DNA of 64,000 bases from Oxalobacteraceae bacterium (GTDB lineage: Bacteria; Pseudomonadota; Gammaproteobacteria; Burkholderiales; Burkholderiaceae_D). The notes under the pieces were generated by a model. That model was not told the origin of the DNA, searched no databases, and worked only from the letters and a program-made list of their open reading frames with translations. Positions within the stretch are counted from its first letter, which is position 1. The number at the start of each line of letters is the position of its first letter. The stretch lies in NCBI GenBank assembly GCA_027490465.1, contig JAIXXZ010000027.1:57772-121771 (forward strand), written 5' to 3'. Shown piece by piece: positions 20,333-29,034 of the stretch. The position numbers and the translations under genes were made by a program.

Positions 20333-21005
20333 CGGTGAAAAATGGCCTATCGCCATGCAGCAAAGACCAGGGCAATAGCAAGGGGGTGGCGCAAGGCGGA
20401 CCGCGCCGCTTGAGAACATCGATCTGCAAGCCCTGCCCCTTTGCTTGCAAAGCGAGACGCAATGAGACCGGTGAAGGCGTATCTGCCATCGATAAAGGAC
20501 GCAGCAACCAGCACACGATGTCGGATGCCTGCGCGGCAAGTTGCAGACGACGTATAGCCTCATTGCGCAAAGTGCCTTGCCACAGCAATAGCGCGCCGCA
20601 GCTACCATTACGCAATATTTGTTCGGCACTCCACAGAAGATCAGCGTGACGCTGGGTCCGTATCCATAACAAACGTTCAGGTGCCAGACCCCAATCAATC
20701 CAGGTTGCCACCTGCGGCGCGTGGGGTGGTTGAAGCAAGGCAATGCGGCCGGCCAGCCGTCGCAGCGCTGGCTGCAGCAATCGCATTTCGCCGATGCCGG
20801 TTTGACGAATCAGCAGCTCGGTCAATCCACGGTGCGGCCAGCCCTGATTCGGTAATTCTTTGTCGAGTGCTGGCCAACCGCTGGATGTGACCGACACGCC
20901 GGCCGCAGCCATCTGCCCGGCACGCCAGACACTGTGCGCAATGCCAGATGGCAGGGAAAGCGAAGACATCCCACCCGCAGAGGCGGTAAGCGGCAGTGTG
21001 CTCAT
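20253..21005 (-). CDS. imuA: ImuA, SulA/RecA-like translesion synthesis accessory protein
   Basis: VWRAGQMAAAGVSVTSSGWPALDKELPNQGWPHRGLTELLI; first gene of the imuA-imuB-dnaE2 cassette. Confidence 0.93.
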   Translation of the reverse strand: MSTLPLTASAGGMSSLSLPSGIAHSVWRAGQMAAAGVSVTSSGWPALDKELPNQGWPHRGLTELLIRQTGIGEMRLLQPALRRLAGRIALLQPPHAPQVATWIDWGLAPERLLWIRTQRHADLLWSAEQILRNGSCGALLLWQGTLRNEAIRRLQLAAQASDIVCWLLRPLSMADTPSPVSLRLALQAKGQGLQIDVLKRRGPPCATPLLLPWSLLHGDRPFFTDEPHHALLDRRLPATTAASIVAPALV

Positions 21006-21051
21006 ATTGCTTTTATGGAAATTGACTGAAGTGAAGTTCGGTTAACAGTTA

Positions 21052-21071
21052 TACTGTACAAATATACAGTA
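21052..21071. promoter_or_regulatory. LexA (SOS) box upstream of imuA
   Basis: TACTGTACAAATATACAGTA matches the CTGT-N8-ACAG LexA consensus; 47 nt upstream of the imuA ATG. Confidence 0.92.
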
Positions 21072-21131
21072 TAAATTGCAGGCGGGAAGTGTAAAACCCG
21101 CTGAATTTTTCAGGGTCTTGTTACAAAAACA

Positions 21132-21156
21132 AAAGCCGGACTTTGGATCCGGCTTT
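21132..21156 (-). terminator. Rho-independent terminator for the minus-strand chaperone operon
   Basis: AAAGCCGGA..TCCGGCTTT stem followed on the minus strand by TGTTTTTG. Confidence 0.75.
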
Positions 21157-21299
21157 AAAAGAGAAGCGACAGGGGTAAAGCGAAAAATCAGGGATGGATT
21201 AATCCCGTTTGTTAAACGGCACCGTTTTGCAAAGCGATGGGGGCTCGGCACGATATAGGCATTTTCCCCCGCTTCTTATCGGGCAAATAAAACTACGCA

Positions 21300-21767
21300 T
21301 CAGGCATGCATCTGAAAGCTATCACCGCCCAATCCTGGCAGTGGCGCTGGGGTGGGTGCCGTCTGACTGACAAAACTTTGCCAGGAACGAGTGATCTTGA
21401 GGAAATTCTTCAGAGTGTGCTGCAAGTCATTGAGCATTAAGCTTTCGAGGCAAAGCTCGGTGCTGATAATGAGCGTACCCTGGGGTCCGGCGAGTCCGAT
21501 TTTTACGCCGCCAGTATCACGCCACATCAGGTTGTAGCACAGCAGCGCTTCATAAACCGCGTGCTGGTTGTTATCGTTGGTACTGCCAAGTTCTGCAGAA
21601 AACACCATGCGCGCAGGGTCTTCCGCCGCTTCGATAATGACAATCGTCTCATCGGAAAACTGTATGGCCCAGCTAGGCTCTTCAGTCTGCACGATGGCAT
21701 CAATGTCCTGCATATGGGGACCGAGCTCCTGAATCAGCTGCTGAATTTGTTCGATAGTGGTGGCCAT
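21300..21767 (-). CDS. CesT-family-like type III secretion chaperone (paralog 2)
   Basis: ~155 aa; WAIQFSDETIVIIEAAEDPARMVFSAELG ... YEALLCYNLMWRDTGGVKIGLAGPQGTLII pattern typical of CesT-type T3S chaperones; paralogous to 22088-22555. Confidence 0.75.
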   Translation of the reverse strand: MATTIEQIQQLIQELGPHMQDIDAIVQTEEPSWAIQFSDETIVIIEAAEDPARMVFSAELGSTNDNNQHAVYEALLCYNLMWRDTGGVKIGLAGPQGTLIISTELCLESLMLNDLQHTLKNFLKITRSWQSFVSQTAPTPAPLPGLGGDSFQMHA

Positions 21768-21814
21768 GAATGTCCTCGGATAAAAATAAAGGTCACAAGA
21801 TGCTGATTCGGCAT

Positions 21815-22054
21815 TTATTCGCCGATACCGGAATAGTCCGGATTTCGGGAGCTAACCATTGCCTGCGCCTGTGTTTGTAGCTGCTGTATTTTTGCCAGGG
21901 ATGCGGTAAGGCGTTCAGCCTTGGTCGCATCGCCGTAATTGATTTTCAAACTGCCTGCACTGGCAGCGGATTGTGTTTCTTTGGGTTCTGCAAAGCTAGT
22001 GGCAGTCGTGGATGCTGGACTGCTCATACCACCGATCATATTAGGTCCCATCAT
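21815..22054 (-). CDS. Small Ser/Thr/Ala-rich hypothetical protein between two T3S chaperones; possible T3S substrate
   Basis: 79-aa ORF, N-terminus MMGPNMIGGMSSPASTTATSFAEPKETQSAASAGS, C-terminal helical segment; co-directional with both chaperones with 33- and 47-nt gaps. Confidence 0.55.
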   Translation of the reverse strand: MMGPNMIGGMSSPASTTATSFAEPKETQSAASAGSLKINYGDATKAERLTASLAKIQQLQTQAQAMVSSRNPDYSGIGE

Positions 22055-22087
22055 TTCTATCCCTGTTAGTGAATTTGATTTGATTGC

Positions 22088-22555
22088 TCAGGCACCCAGA
22101 TGCAGCATATCCATCGGACCTGGAATATTGGCCGCTGGCTGATCATTCTCACCAGTCACATACACACTCCATACTTGTGCAATGCTGACAAAATTGGATA
22201 AAACAGTTTGCAACTCATTGAGCGACAGATCAGATACGAAAAGTTCATATAGCAAGACGAGTTCACCTCCGGGCCCCGAAAGTGCCATCTTGACGCCGCC
22301 TGTATCTTTCCAAAGTAAGTTATAGCAAAGCAAGGTCTCATAAACCGACAGCTGCATGGATTCCGATGGAACACCCAGCATGGAAGTAAGTACAACGCGC
22401 TCTGGCTTTTCAGCCCATTCCAGCGTGATAATGGACTGGTCATCAAACTGAATAGCCCAATTTTTTTCTTCGCTCTGAATGACGGCTTCTATCTCGGGCA
22501 TGCTGGGCCCGATTTCTTCCATCATGATCTGCACGCGCTCCAAATGACTGGCCAT
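22088..22555 (-). CDS. CesT-family-like type III secretion chaperone (paralog 1)
   Basis: WAIQFDDQSIITLEWAEKPERVVLTSMLGVPSESMQLSVYETLLCYNLLWKDTGGVKMALSGPGGELVLLYEL; good SD (AGAGGAG) before ATG 22555. Confidence 0.78.
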   Translation of the reverse strand: MASHLERVQIMMEEIGPSMPEIEAVIQSEEKNWAIQFDDQSIITLEWAEKPERVVLTSMLGVPSESMQLSVYETLLCYNLLWKDTGGVKMALSGPGGELVLLYELFVSDLSLNELQTVLSNFVSIAQVWSVYVTGENDQPAANIPGPMDMLHLGA

Positions 22556-22601
22556 GCCTGCTCCTCTCTAAAAATATGATGCACGGACAAGATTTTGGAG
22601 G

Positions 22602-22629
22602 TATGTGAATTACAGCAACAAATAGTTCC
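22602..22629 (-). promoter_or_regulatory. Candidate hrp box (HrpL-type ECF sigma promoter) upstream of the chaperone operon
   Basis: Minus strand GGAACT-N15-TCACATA compared with consensus GGAACC-N15/16-CCACNNA (two transitions); 46 nt upstream of ATG 22555. Confidence 0.5.
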
Positions 22630-22721
22630 CGGAATCCTGGAATTCACAAAAAAATGATGCAAACAAAAGCTAAATTTCTTGAAATATTCAAAGAGACACA
22701 CAATAAGTCCCCGTTTTATAT

Positions 22722-22761
22722 GGGGAGACACTGAATAAAGCTGTGTTTTGTGGCAAGCCAA
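22722..22761 (+). repeat. Truncated copy of the MITE-like element (left end only)
   Basis: GGGGAGACACTGAATAAAGCTGTGTTTTGTGGCAAGCCAA; 29/40 identities without gaps to 201-240 (40-bp window 22721-22760), and TTTTGTGGCAAGCCA is shared with the copy at 36020-36150. Confidence 0.5.
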
Positions 22762-22763
22762 TG

Positions 22764-22804
22764 AAAAAAAACGCCAGTCGGTAAATACCGACTGGCGTTT
22801 TTTC
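22764..22804. terminator. Bidirectional rho-independent terminator
   Basis: AAAAAAACGCCAGTCGGTAAATACCGACTGGCGTTTTTT: 12-bp GC-rich stem with A/T tracts both sides; downstream of the minus-strand NDH-2 gene. Confidence 0.93.
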
Positions 22805-22832
22805 TACGCAGAAAAATTTAACAGAAGGAAAC

Positions 22833-24197
22833 TTAATGAAGCTTTACGCGCGGCATGGTTCTTTGTCTCAGCCATTGCGCAACGGTATCAAGCAACATGC
22901 GAAGCAATCCATGCAAAGCCATCTGATGCTGGCGGTACAGTGATAAATACAGCAGACGGGCAAGGAAACCCTGGATTTTGACTGAGCGCCCAACCAGTCT
23001 GCCCATCAGATTACCGACCGTGTCGAAATTTCCTAATGAAATCAGAGAACCGTGATCACGGTAAGTGAAGATGGGCAGATTTTTCCCTGCCAGACGTCGG
23101 TGCATGCTTTTAACCAGCAAGGACGCCTGCTGGTGCGCCGCCTGAGCACGCGGCGGGACGGATTTGCCCGTGGCTGGCCAGGGGCAGCTGGCGCAATCTC
23201 CCAGCGCAAAGATGTCCGGATCGGTAATGGACTGCAAGGTCGGCGAGACAATTACTTGCCCCAGAGAATTGGTGGGCAAACCCACGCGCCCTAGAACGGC
23301 GGGTACTTTGATACCACCGGCCCAGACCGTCAGATCACTGGGCAGCGCATTACCGCTGGCGGTGAGTACGGCATTGCTGCGCAGCTCGACCACTTTGTCG
23401 CCTGTCAGGACCTGAATATCAAGTGCCTGTAACAAACGCGTAGTTTCGATGGCAATCCGCTCTGGTAAGGGCGGCAGAATGCGAGGGCCTGCCTCGACCA
23501 GTGTTATCTGAATGTCACGATGTGGATCAAGCTGGTGGAGTCCGTAGGCAGCCAGCACTTGCGCCGTGTTGCGTAGCTCAGCCGCGAGCTCGACACCGGT
23601 TGCACCACCGCCAATAATGACCAGATTGACTTTGCTGGCCGATGCGTCCTCTGATTCGACGAGTCGGGTCTGTGTGCGCATACAGGCAGCCAGAATACGC
23701 TTTCGGACATGCTCTGCCTGACTCACAGTATCAATGGCCATCGCGTGTTCAGCTGCACCCGGAACACCGAAAAAATTAGTCACGCTGCCAATCGCCAAAA
23801 TCAACGTGTCGTAGGGTATGTGTCGCTCGGGCAGGATGGGATGGCGATCATCATCCAGTACCGCGCCAACCACGAGCTGGCGGTTGACACGATCCAGGTC
23901 AAGCATCTCCCCCTGCTGAAATTCGAAATGATGCCAGCGAGCCTGGGCGATGTACTCGAGCTGATGCGTATGGGGATCCATACTCCCTGCTGCGACTTCA
24001 TGCAGCAAAGGCTTCCACAGGTGGGTAGCCGCGCTATCAACCAGAACAATCTGAGCCTGGCCCTGCTTGCCAAGCTGATCGCCCAGACGAGTGACCAGCT
24101 CAAGACCACCGGCACCCCCACCCACCACGACGATGCGATGCGGCCGAGTACATGACGATGGTTTAAGCGCGGGAGCGGGATGGGTCATAGTTTCCAT
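22833..24197 (-). CDS. ndh: NAD(P)/FAD-dependent oxidoreductase, type II NADH dehydrogenase (NDH-2); start near METMTHPAP
   Basis: HRIVVVGGGAGGLELVTRLG FAD motif, LVIIGGGATGVELAAEL NAD motif, PDIFALGDCASCPW. Confidence 0.9.
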   Translation of the reverse strand: METMTHPAPALKPSSCTRPHRIVVVGGGAGGLELVTRLGDQLGKQGQAQIVLVDSAATHLWKPLLHEVAAGSMDPHTHQLEYIAQARWHHFEFQQGEMLDLDRVNRQLVVGAVLDDDRHPILPERHIPYDTLILAIGSVTNFFGVPGAAEHAMAIDTVSQAEHVRKRILAACMRTQTRLVESEDASASKVNLVIIGGGATGVELAAELRNTAQVLAAYGLHQLDPHRDIQITLVEAGPRILPPLPERIAIETTRLLQALDIQVLTGDKVVELRSNAVLTASGNALPSDLTVWAGGIKVPAVLGRVGLPTNSLGQVIVSPTLQSITDPDIFALGDCASCPWPATGKSVPPRAQAAHQQASLLVKSMHRRLAGKNLPIFTYRDHGSLISLGNFDTVGNLMGRLVGRSVKIQGFLARLLYLSLYRQHQMALHGLLRMLLDTVAQWLRQRTMPRVKLH

Positions 24198-24383
24198 GAA
24201 AAGTCCATTCAGGCACCACATGAAGGTATTCATGCGGAGGTGGTGATTTTTACTCAAGCGATATTTTACCTTCAAGAAAAAAACCTTTGCGCCTGTCGTG
24301 TTCTTTGACATGACGTGCGAACCCTTGCAGGGATTGCATTGTCCACTTGTCAGGTACTGCCCGATGAAACAGGGAGAACAAGC

Positions 24384-26333
24384 ATGACAGGCATAGACAA
24401 AGAATTGAGTGTGGGTGAACGTGAAAATTTCATGCACAGCCTCTTCGCATTCGCAAAGGAGCACAAGGCGGCCCACTGGCTGGGCACGCTGGAGGAATTT
24501 CTCGACAAAGTACTACCCGCCGATCCGCAGGGCATTGTGCGGACCTCACATCAATATCTCTGGGACATGATCCGCTGGACCCGGCGCGACCAATGCGATG
24601 GCCAGCTGTCCACGGGACTATTCGCCGATGAACTTTTCGGCATGGATGAGTCGATTGAGCGTGTTGTCGACTATTTCAGGGCAGCTGCGGCGGGCTCTGA
24701 AGTGGGTCGTCGGCTGCTCTTGCTGCTGGGGCCACCCTCGGGCGGCAAATCTACTCTGGTCATTTTGCTCAAACGCGGGCTGGAAGAGTACAGCTACACC
24801 GACGCCGGTGCGCTCTATGGTGTTCAGGGATGTCCGGTACATGAATCGCCCTTGCATCTGATACCGCATACCCTGCGTCCGAATTTTCGTGAAATCTATG
24901 GCGTCGATATCAGTGGCGAGATATGCCCTTATTGCAGGATGCGTCTGGATCAGGAATTTCAGGGAAATTTTCTGAAAATGCCCGTGGAGCGAATTTTCAT
25001 CTCAGAAGCGGGTCGCAGCGGTATTGGCACCTATGCCCCCCATGATCCGACCACTGCCGATCTGGCCGATTTGGTCGGATCGGTGGATTTGTCAAAAGTC
25101 GCGGAATTCGGTGATGAGGGCGATCCGCGCGCATGGTCATGGTCAGGCGCCGTGTATGCAGCGAGTCGCGGCATGCTGGAAATGATAGAAATTCTGAAGG
25201 TGAAACGCGAGTTCTTGTATCTGCTGCTGACGCTGACTCAGGAAAAGAATGTGAAAGTGTCGCGCTTCCCGCTGATCTATCTGGATGAAACCATCATCGC
25301 GCATACCAATCTGGCGGAATTCAGAAAATTTCTTCAGGAAAGTGAAAACGAAGCCTTGCTGGATCGTATGGTGATCATTCAAGTACCGTATGCACTGAAT
25401 TACAACGATGAGGCAAAAATCTATAAAAAGCTGATCTCCTCTGCCGCCCCCGCCTTTCGTGCCGTGCATCTAGATCCCCACGTACTTCACGCAGCTGCCG
25501 TATTTGCAATCCTGACACGCTTGCATGAGCCAGAAGAAAAAGAACAAGAGCTAGCGAAAAAAGTTCGCATCTACGCCGGGGAAGATGTAGAAGGCGTCAA
25601 TCGCAATGAGGCAGCGCGTGTCCGTCAGAAGACGCCAGAAGAAGGACTTAGCGGTGTATCACCGCGCTTTGTCGTTAACGCATTATCCAATGCCATCATC
25701 CAGGCTGACACTAAAAGCCTAACGACAATGGATGTCTTGCTGGCCCTGAAGGATGCCATTGACAATGATGCGCGTATTGATCCGAAAAAAAAGCGCAAAT
25801 GGATCGACTATCTGGTTCTGGCAAGGAAGTACTTCTATAACCGCTGGGTCAAGGAAGATGTACACAAAGCGCTCTTTGTCTCATTTGAACAGGAAGCACA
25901 AGATCTGCTAGAGAAGTACCTCGATGAGGTTGAGGCGACATTGGATAATCGCCAAATACGTGATCCGATGACCAATGAAGAACGCAAGCCAGATGAGCGT
26001 TTTCTTCGTTCGGTCGAAGAAAAAATTCACATTTCAGATTCAGGTAAACAATCCTTTCGTCAGGAAGTGGTTCGTAAAGCGATGGGTGCCTACAAGCGAG
26101 GCGAAAAATTCCGCCTTGAAAGCCACGCACAATTACATAACGCTGTGCAGCAGTACTTGTTTGAACAGAGACGCGACGTCCTTCGGCTGGTCAGCTCCAC
26201 GAGCCGACCCGATGAAGAAGTTCGGGAAAAGATATCTGTCGTCGAAAAACGTCTTATTGACGAGTATGGATATGATCATCACAGCGCGCGTGAGGCTTTG
26301 AATTACGTCACTACCCTACTGGCGCAAGAATGA
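24384..26333 (+). CDS. prkA: PrkA family serine protein kinase; start at MTGIDKELS
   Basis: LLLLGPPSGGKSTLVILLKRGLEEYS, CPVHESPLHLIPHTLRPNF, DISGEICPYCRMRL; followed by yeaH and spoVR homologs. Confidence 0.95.
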   Translation: MTGIDKELSVGERENFMHSLFAFAKEHKAAHWLGTLEEFLDKVLPADPQGIVRTSHQYLWDMIRWTRRDQCDGQLSTGLFADELFGMDESIERVVDYFRAAAAGSEVGRRLLLLLGPPSGGKSTLVILLKRGLEEYSYTDAGALYGVQGCPVHESPLHLIPHTLRPNFREIYGVDISGEICPYCRMRLDQEFQGNFLKMPVERIFISEAGRSGIGTYAPHDPTTADLADLVGSVDLSKVAEFGDEGDPRAWSWSGAVYAASRGMLEMIEILKVKREFLYLLLTLTQEKNVKVSRFPLIYLDETIIAHTNLAEFRKFLQESENEALLDRMVIIQVPYALNYNDEAKIYKKLISSAAPAFRAVHLDPHVLHAAAVFAILTRLHEPEEKEQELAKKVRIYAGEDVEGVNRNEAARVRQKTPEEGLSGVSPRFVVNALSNAIIQADTKSLTTMDVLLALKDAIDNDARIDPKKKRKWIDYLVLARKYFYNRWVKEDVHKALFVSFEQEAQDLLEKYLDEVEATLDNRQIRDPMTNEERKPDERFLRSVEEKIHISDSGKQSFRQEVVRKAMGAYKRGEKFRLESHAQLHNAVQQYLFEQRRDVLRLVSSTSRPDEEVREKISVVEKRLIDEYGYDHHSAREALNYVTTLLAQE

Positions 26334-26458
26334 GATTCGATCAGAAAATGGGATGTATTTTGGATGAAGACATCAACGGACAAAATTTGTTAATTCTCGA
26401 TATTTGTATTGTCGGCGCCTCTTTCACCTTGAATCTTTATCAGGACAAGAGCTAAGAC

Positions 26459-27631
26459 ATGTCCATTCATAGCACGATTTCGACCGGATCTCCCTGGTAT
26501 GCGCTCTTTTCCAGAGGGGCACGGGATTGGCTTCGGCACAATGAAAAAATTCGACAGAGCGTAAGAAAGCATCTCCCTGATCTGATTGCGAAATCTGATT
26601 TAATGACAGCACCGGATGACCGGACTGTGCATTTGCCTGTTCAGATTCTTGAGCATGCGCGATTTCGTTTGGCGGATTCGACGAATGACATTCTACGTCA
26701 TGCAGGTCAGGGCCATGCCAGACCGGGTGATATCCTCCGCCCAGCTCAGGGAAAACCTTCCGGTAACGATGAAACTGAAGGCGCCAACAGCGAGGGTGAG
26801 GTTCGCTTGGTGCTGGAGTTGAAGGTTGATGATATCGTGGACTGGCTTTGGGAGGAGCTGAATCTTCCCGATTTGCAGCCAAAACAAAAGACGTCGATTC
26901 ATGATGATGCCTGGCTGCAGGAAGGCTGGGACAGACACGGGGCACGCGCGCGACTGGATCGCCGTCGCACGGTCAAGGAAGCCGTCAAGCGGCGTGCAAT
27001 ACAGCACAATCCAGTACCTTTCTCAAATGAAGACCTCAGATTCCGTCAACTAATCCATCGCCGTCGTCCTGCGACACAGGCGGTTGTTTTATTTGCCCTC
27101 GATGTCTCTGCAAGCATGACGGATGCAGAGCGAAAACTGGCGAAGAATTTTTTCTTCTTCGCACTGCAAGGTATACGGCGCAGGTATGGCCGCGTCGAAA
27201 CGCGCTTCATTGCCCACACGACGCAGGCATGGGAATTCTCGGAAATGGATTTTTTTCAGGTGACCGGCACTGGCGGCACGGGTGCTTCTTCAGCTTTCAA
27301 TTTTGCGCTTCATATGATTGATGAAGATTATGACTTGTCACAATATAACGTCTATCTTTTTTACGCCTCTGACGGTGAAAATTTTACGGAAGACCGGGCA
27401 GCTGCTACTGAAAGCCTCTCAAAGCTAAGTTCACTCCTGAATTATGTCGGCTATGTAGAAACCGTACCCGGCACCGTACGCATCAACGAGACGGAAATGA
27501 AGATGATCTGCAATCAGATCGAAATGAGTGGTGTCCCGCTGGGGAGTTGCGTATTAAATAATCCCGATGATATATGGAAGGCGATACGACAGTTTTTCAT
27601 GCAGGACGCCCGACAGAGTGAGCATATCTGA
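26459..27631 (+). CDS. yeaH: DUF444/YeaH family protein
   Basis: VVLFALDVSASMTDAERKLAKNFFFFALQGIRRRYGRVETRFIAHTT. Confidence 0.95.
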   Translation: MSIHSTISTGSPWYALFSRGARDWLRHNEKIRQSVRKHLPDLIAKSDLMTAPDDRTVHLPVQILEHARFRLADSTNDILRHAGQGHARPGDILRPAQGKPSGNDETEGANSEGEVRLVLELKVDDIVDWLWEELNLPDLQPKQKTSIHDDAWLQEGWDRHGARARLDRRRTVKEAVKRRAIQHNPVPFSNEDLRFRQLIHRRRPATQAVVLFALDVSASMTDAERKLAKNFFFFALQGIRRRYGRVETRFIAHTTQAWEFSEMDFFQVTGTGGTGASSAFNFALHMIDEDYDLSQYNVYLFYASDGENFTEDRAAATESLSKLSSLLNYVGYVETVPGTVRINETEMKMICNQIEMSGVPLGSCVLNNPDDIWKAIRQFFMQDARQSEHI

Positions 27632-29022
27632 TGGCACATACACATGCACAGCTGGAAAATTATGCAAGTCAAATTGAGCAGTTAGCGGGAAAACTAGGGC
27701 TGGACTATTACCCTGTCGATTTCGAAGTGGTACCCAATAACTTTATGACCGAGATATCCGTCTATGGTCTTCCGGTAAGAATGCAGCATTGGTCTTTTGG
27801 TATCCGCTACATTCATCAATTGATCAGGCAAGGCATGGGGCATTCACGAATTTTCGAGGTCATGTTTCCCGGTGATCCTTGTCACGCTTATCTTGTTAAT
27901 GACAACTCCATTGCCGAAAACACGCTGGTGGTTGCTCACGTCATTGGTCACGCAGATTTTGCAAAAAATAATCATCTTTTTGCACGGTTCATGAACATGG
28001 CTGGTGGCCATATTCTTGAAAAAGCGGCTGAACGTGCGCATGCAATTGAGCAGGCCTTGGCACACTATGGACAGGAACGCGTTGAGGCAGTGCTGGATAC
28101 TGCGCTCGCACTTGAGCCGCATATTGATATCAATCAAGCTATCCATCGGCCTGCTTACCCAGTCACTGAGTTGCCTAACCCCACGACAAAGTCTGTCAGC
28201 CTGTTCGCTGAACGATTTCATCGATTGCCGGGCGAGGCAGATAATGATCGCAGGAGTGAGGCTTTGCAGAACAAATCCTCTATTCCACCCAGCCGGGAAT
28301 ATGATCTATTGTGGTTTATTGCACAGTACGCACCTGATCTCGAGGGCTGGGAGCGGGATATTTTTCTCGCAGTGCGTGAAGAATCATTTTATTTTTATCC
28401 GGTATTTGTCTGCCAGATCATGAACGAGGGTTGGGCCTCTTACTGGCATGCGCGTCTACTGCGAGAGGCAGATTTCCTTCCCTCAGATCTCTATCTTTCC
28501 GCTATCAAGGCACATTCCGATGTGGTGCGACCCTACGCCGCTGACAATCAACTATCACTTTCAATTAATCCATACCACTTGGGCTTCTCCATCTGGGAAG
28601 ACTTGATTGAACGCCGTGGTATCGAGCTTGCACGTCAGATTTGCAGGGAAGAAGATGATTTCGGCTTTATTCGAAATTATTTGACTACCGAACTCGCTGA
28701 AAAACTGGAACTCTTCATCTACGAGGCTGATCACGAAGGCGGTATTCGGGTTGCCGAACAGGATATTCATGCCTTGCACGAAGCGATACTTGCACCAAAA
28801 TTCAATTACGGTGCACCCCGTATTGCAGTCACTCATTTGCATCGGGATGGGAGTCTGAAGCTGGTGCACGACTATCAAGACGATGGCCGTGGTTTGGATA
28901 TCGGGCGAGCAGAACGTGTTGTTGACTACATCAGTCGAATCTGGCGTCGGCCGGTCAGCTTGCAGACGGTGGGAGCCAGCGGCAACCCTTATGTTATCGC
29001 CGGCAAACAGGCCAAATCCTGA
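27631..29022 (+). CDS. spoVR: SpoVR/YcgB family protein
   Basis: LDYYPVDFEVVPNNFMTEISVYGLPVRMQHWSFG; NEGWASYWHARLL; NPYHLGFSIWEDL. Confidence 0.95.
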   Translation: MAHTHAQLENYASQIEQLAGKLGLDYYPVDFEVVPNNFMTEISVYGLPVRMQHWSFGIRYIHQLIRQGMGHSRIFEVMFPGDPCHAYLVNDNSIAENTLVVAHVIGHADFAKNNHLFARFMNMAGGHILEKAAERAHAIEQALAHYGQERVEAVLDTALALEPHIDINQAIHRPAYPVTELPNPTTKSVSLFAERFHRLPGEADNDRRSEALQNKSSIPPSREYDLLWFIAQYAPDLEGWERDIFLAVREESFYFYPVFVCQIMNEGWASYWHARLLREADFLPSDLYLSAIKAHSDVVRPYAADNQLSLSINPYHLGFSIWEDLIERRGIELARQICREEDDFGFIRNYLTTELAEKLELFIYEADHEGGIRVAEQDIHALHEAILAPKFNYGAPRIAVTHLHRDGSLKLVHDYQDDGRGLDIGRAERVVDYISRIWRRPVSLQTVGASGNPYVIAGKQAKS

Positions 29023-29034
29023 TTACCAGGCGAA

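Noticed and set aside
20333-20743. N-terminal extension of the imuB ORF
   Set aside because: Overlaps imuA in another frame, and ImuB homology starts near WIAVYLPLLPLQSL
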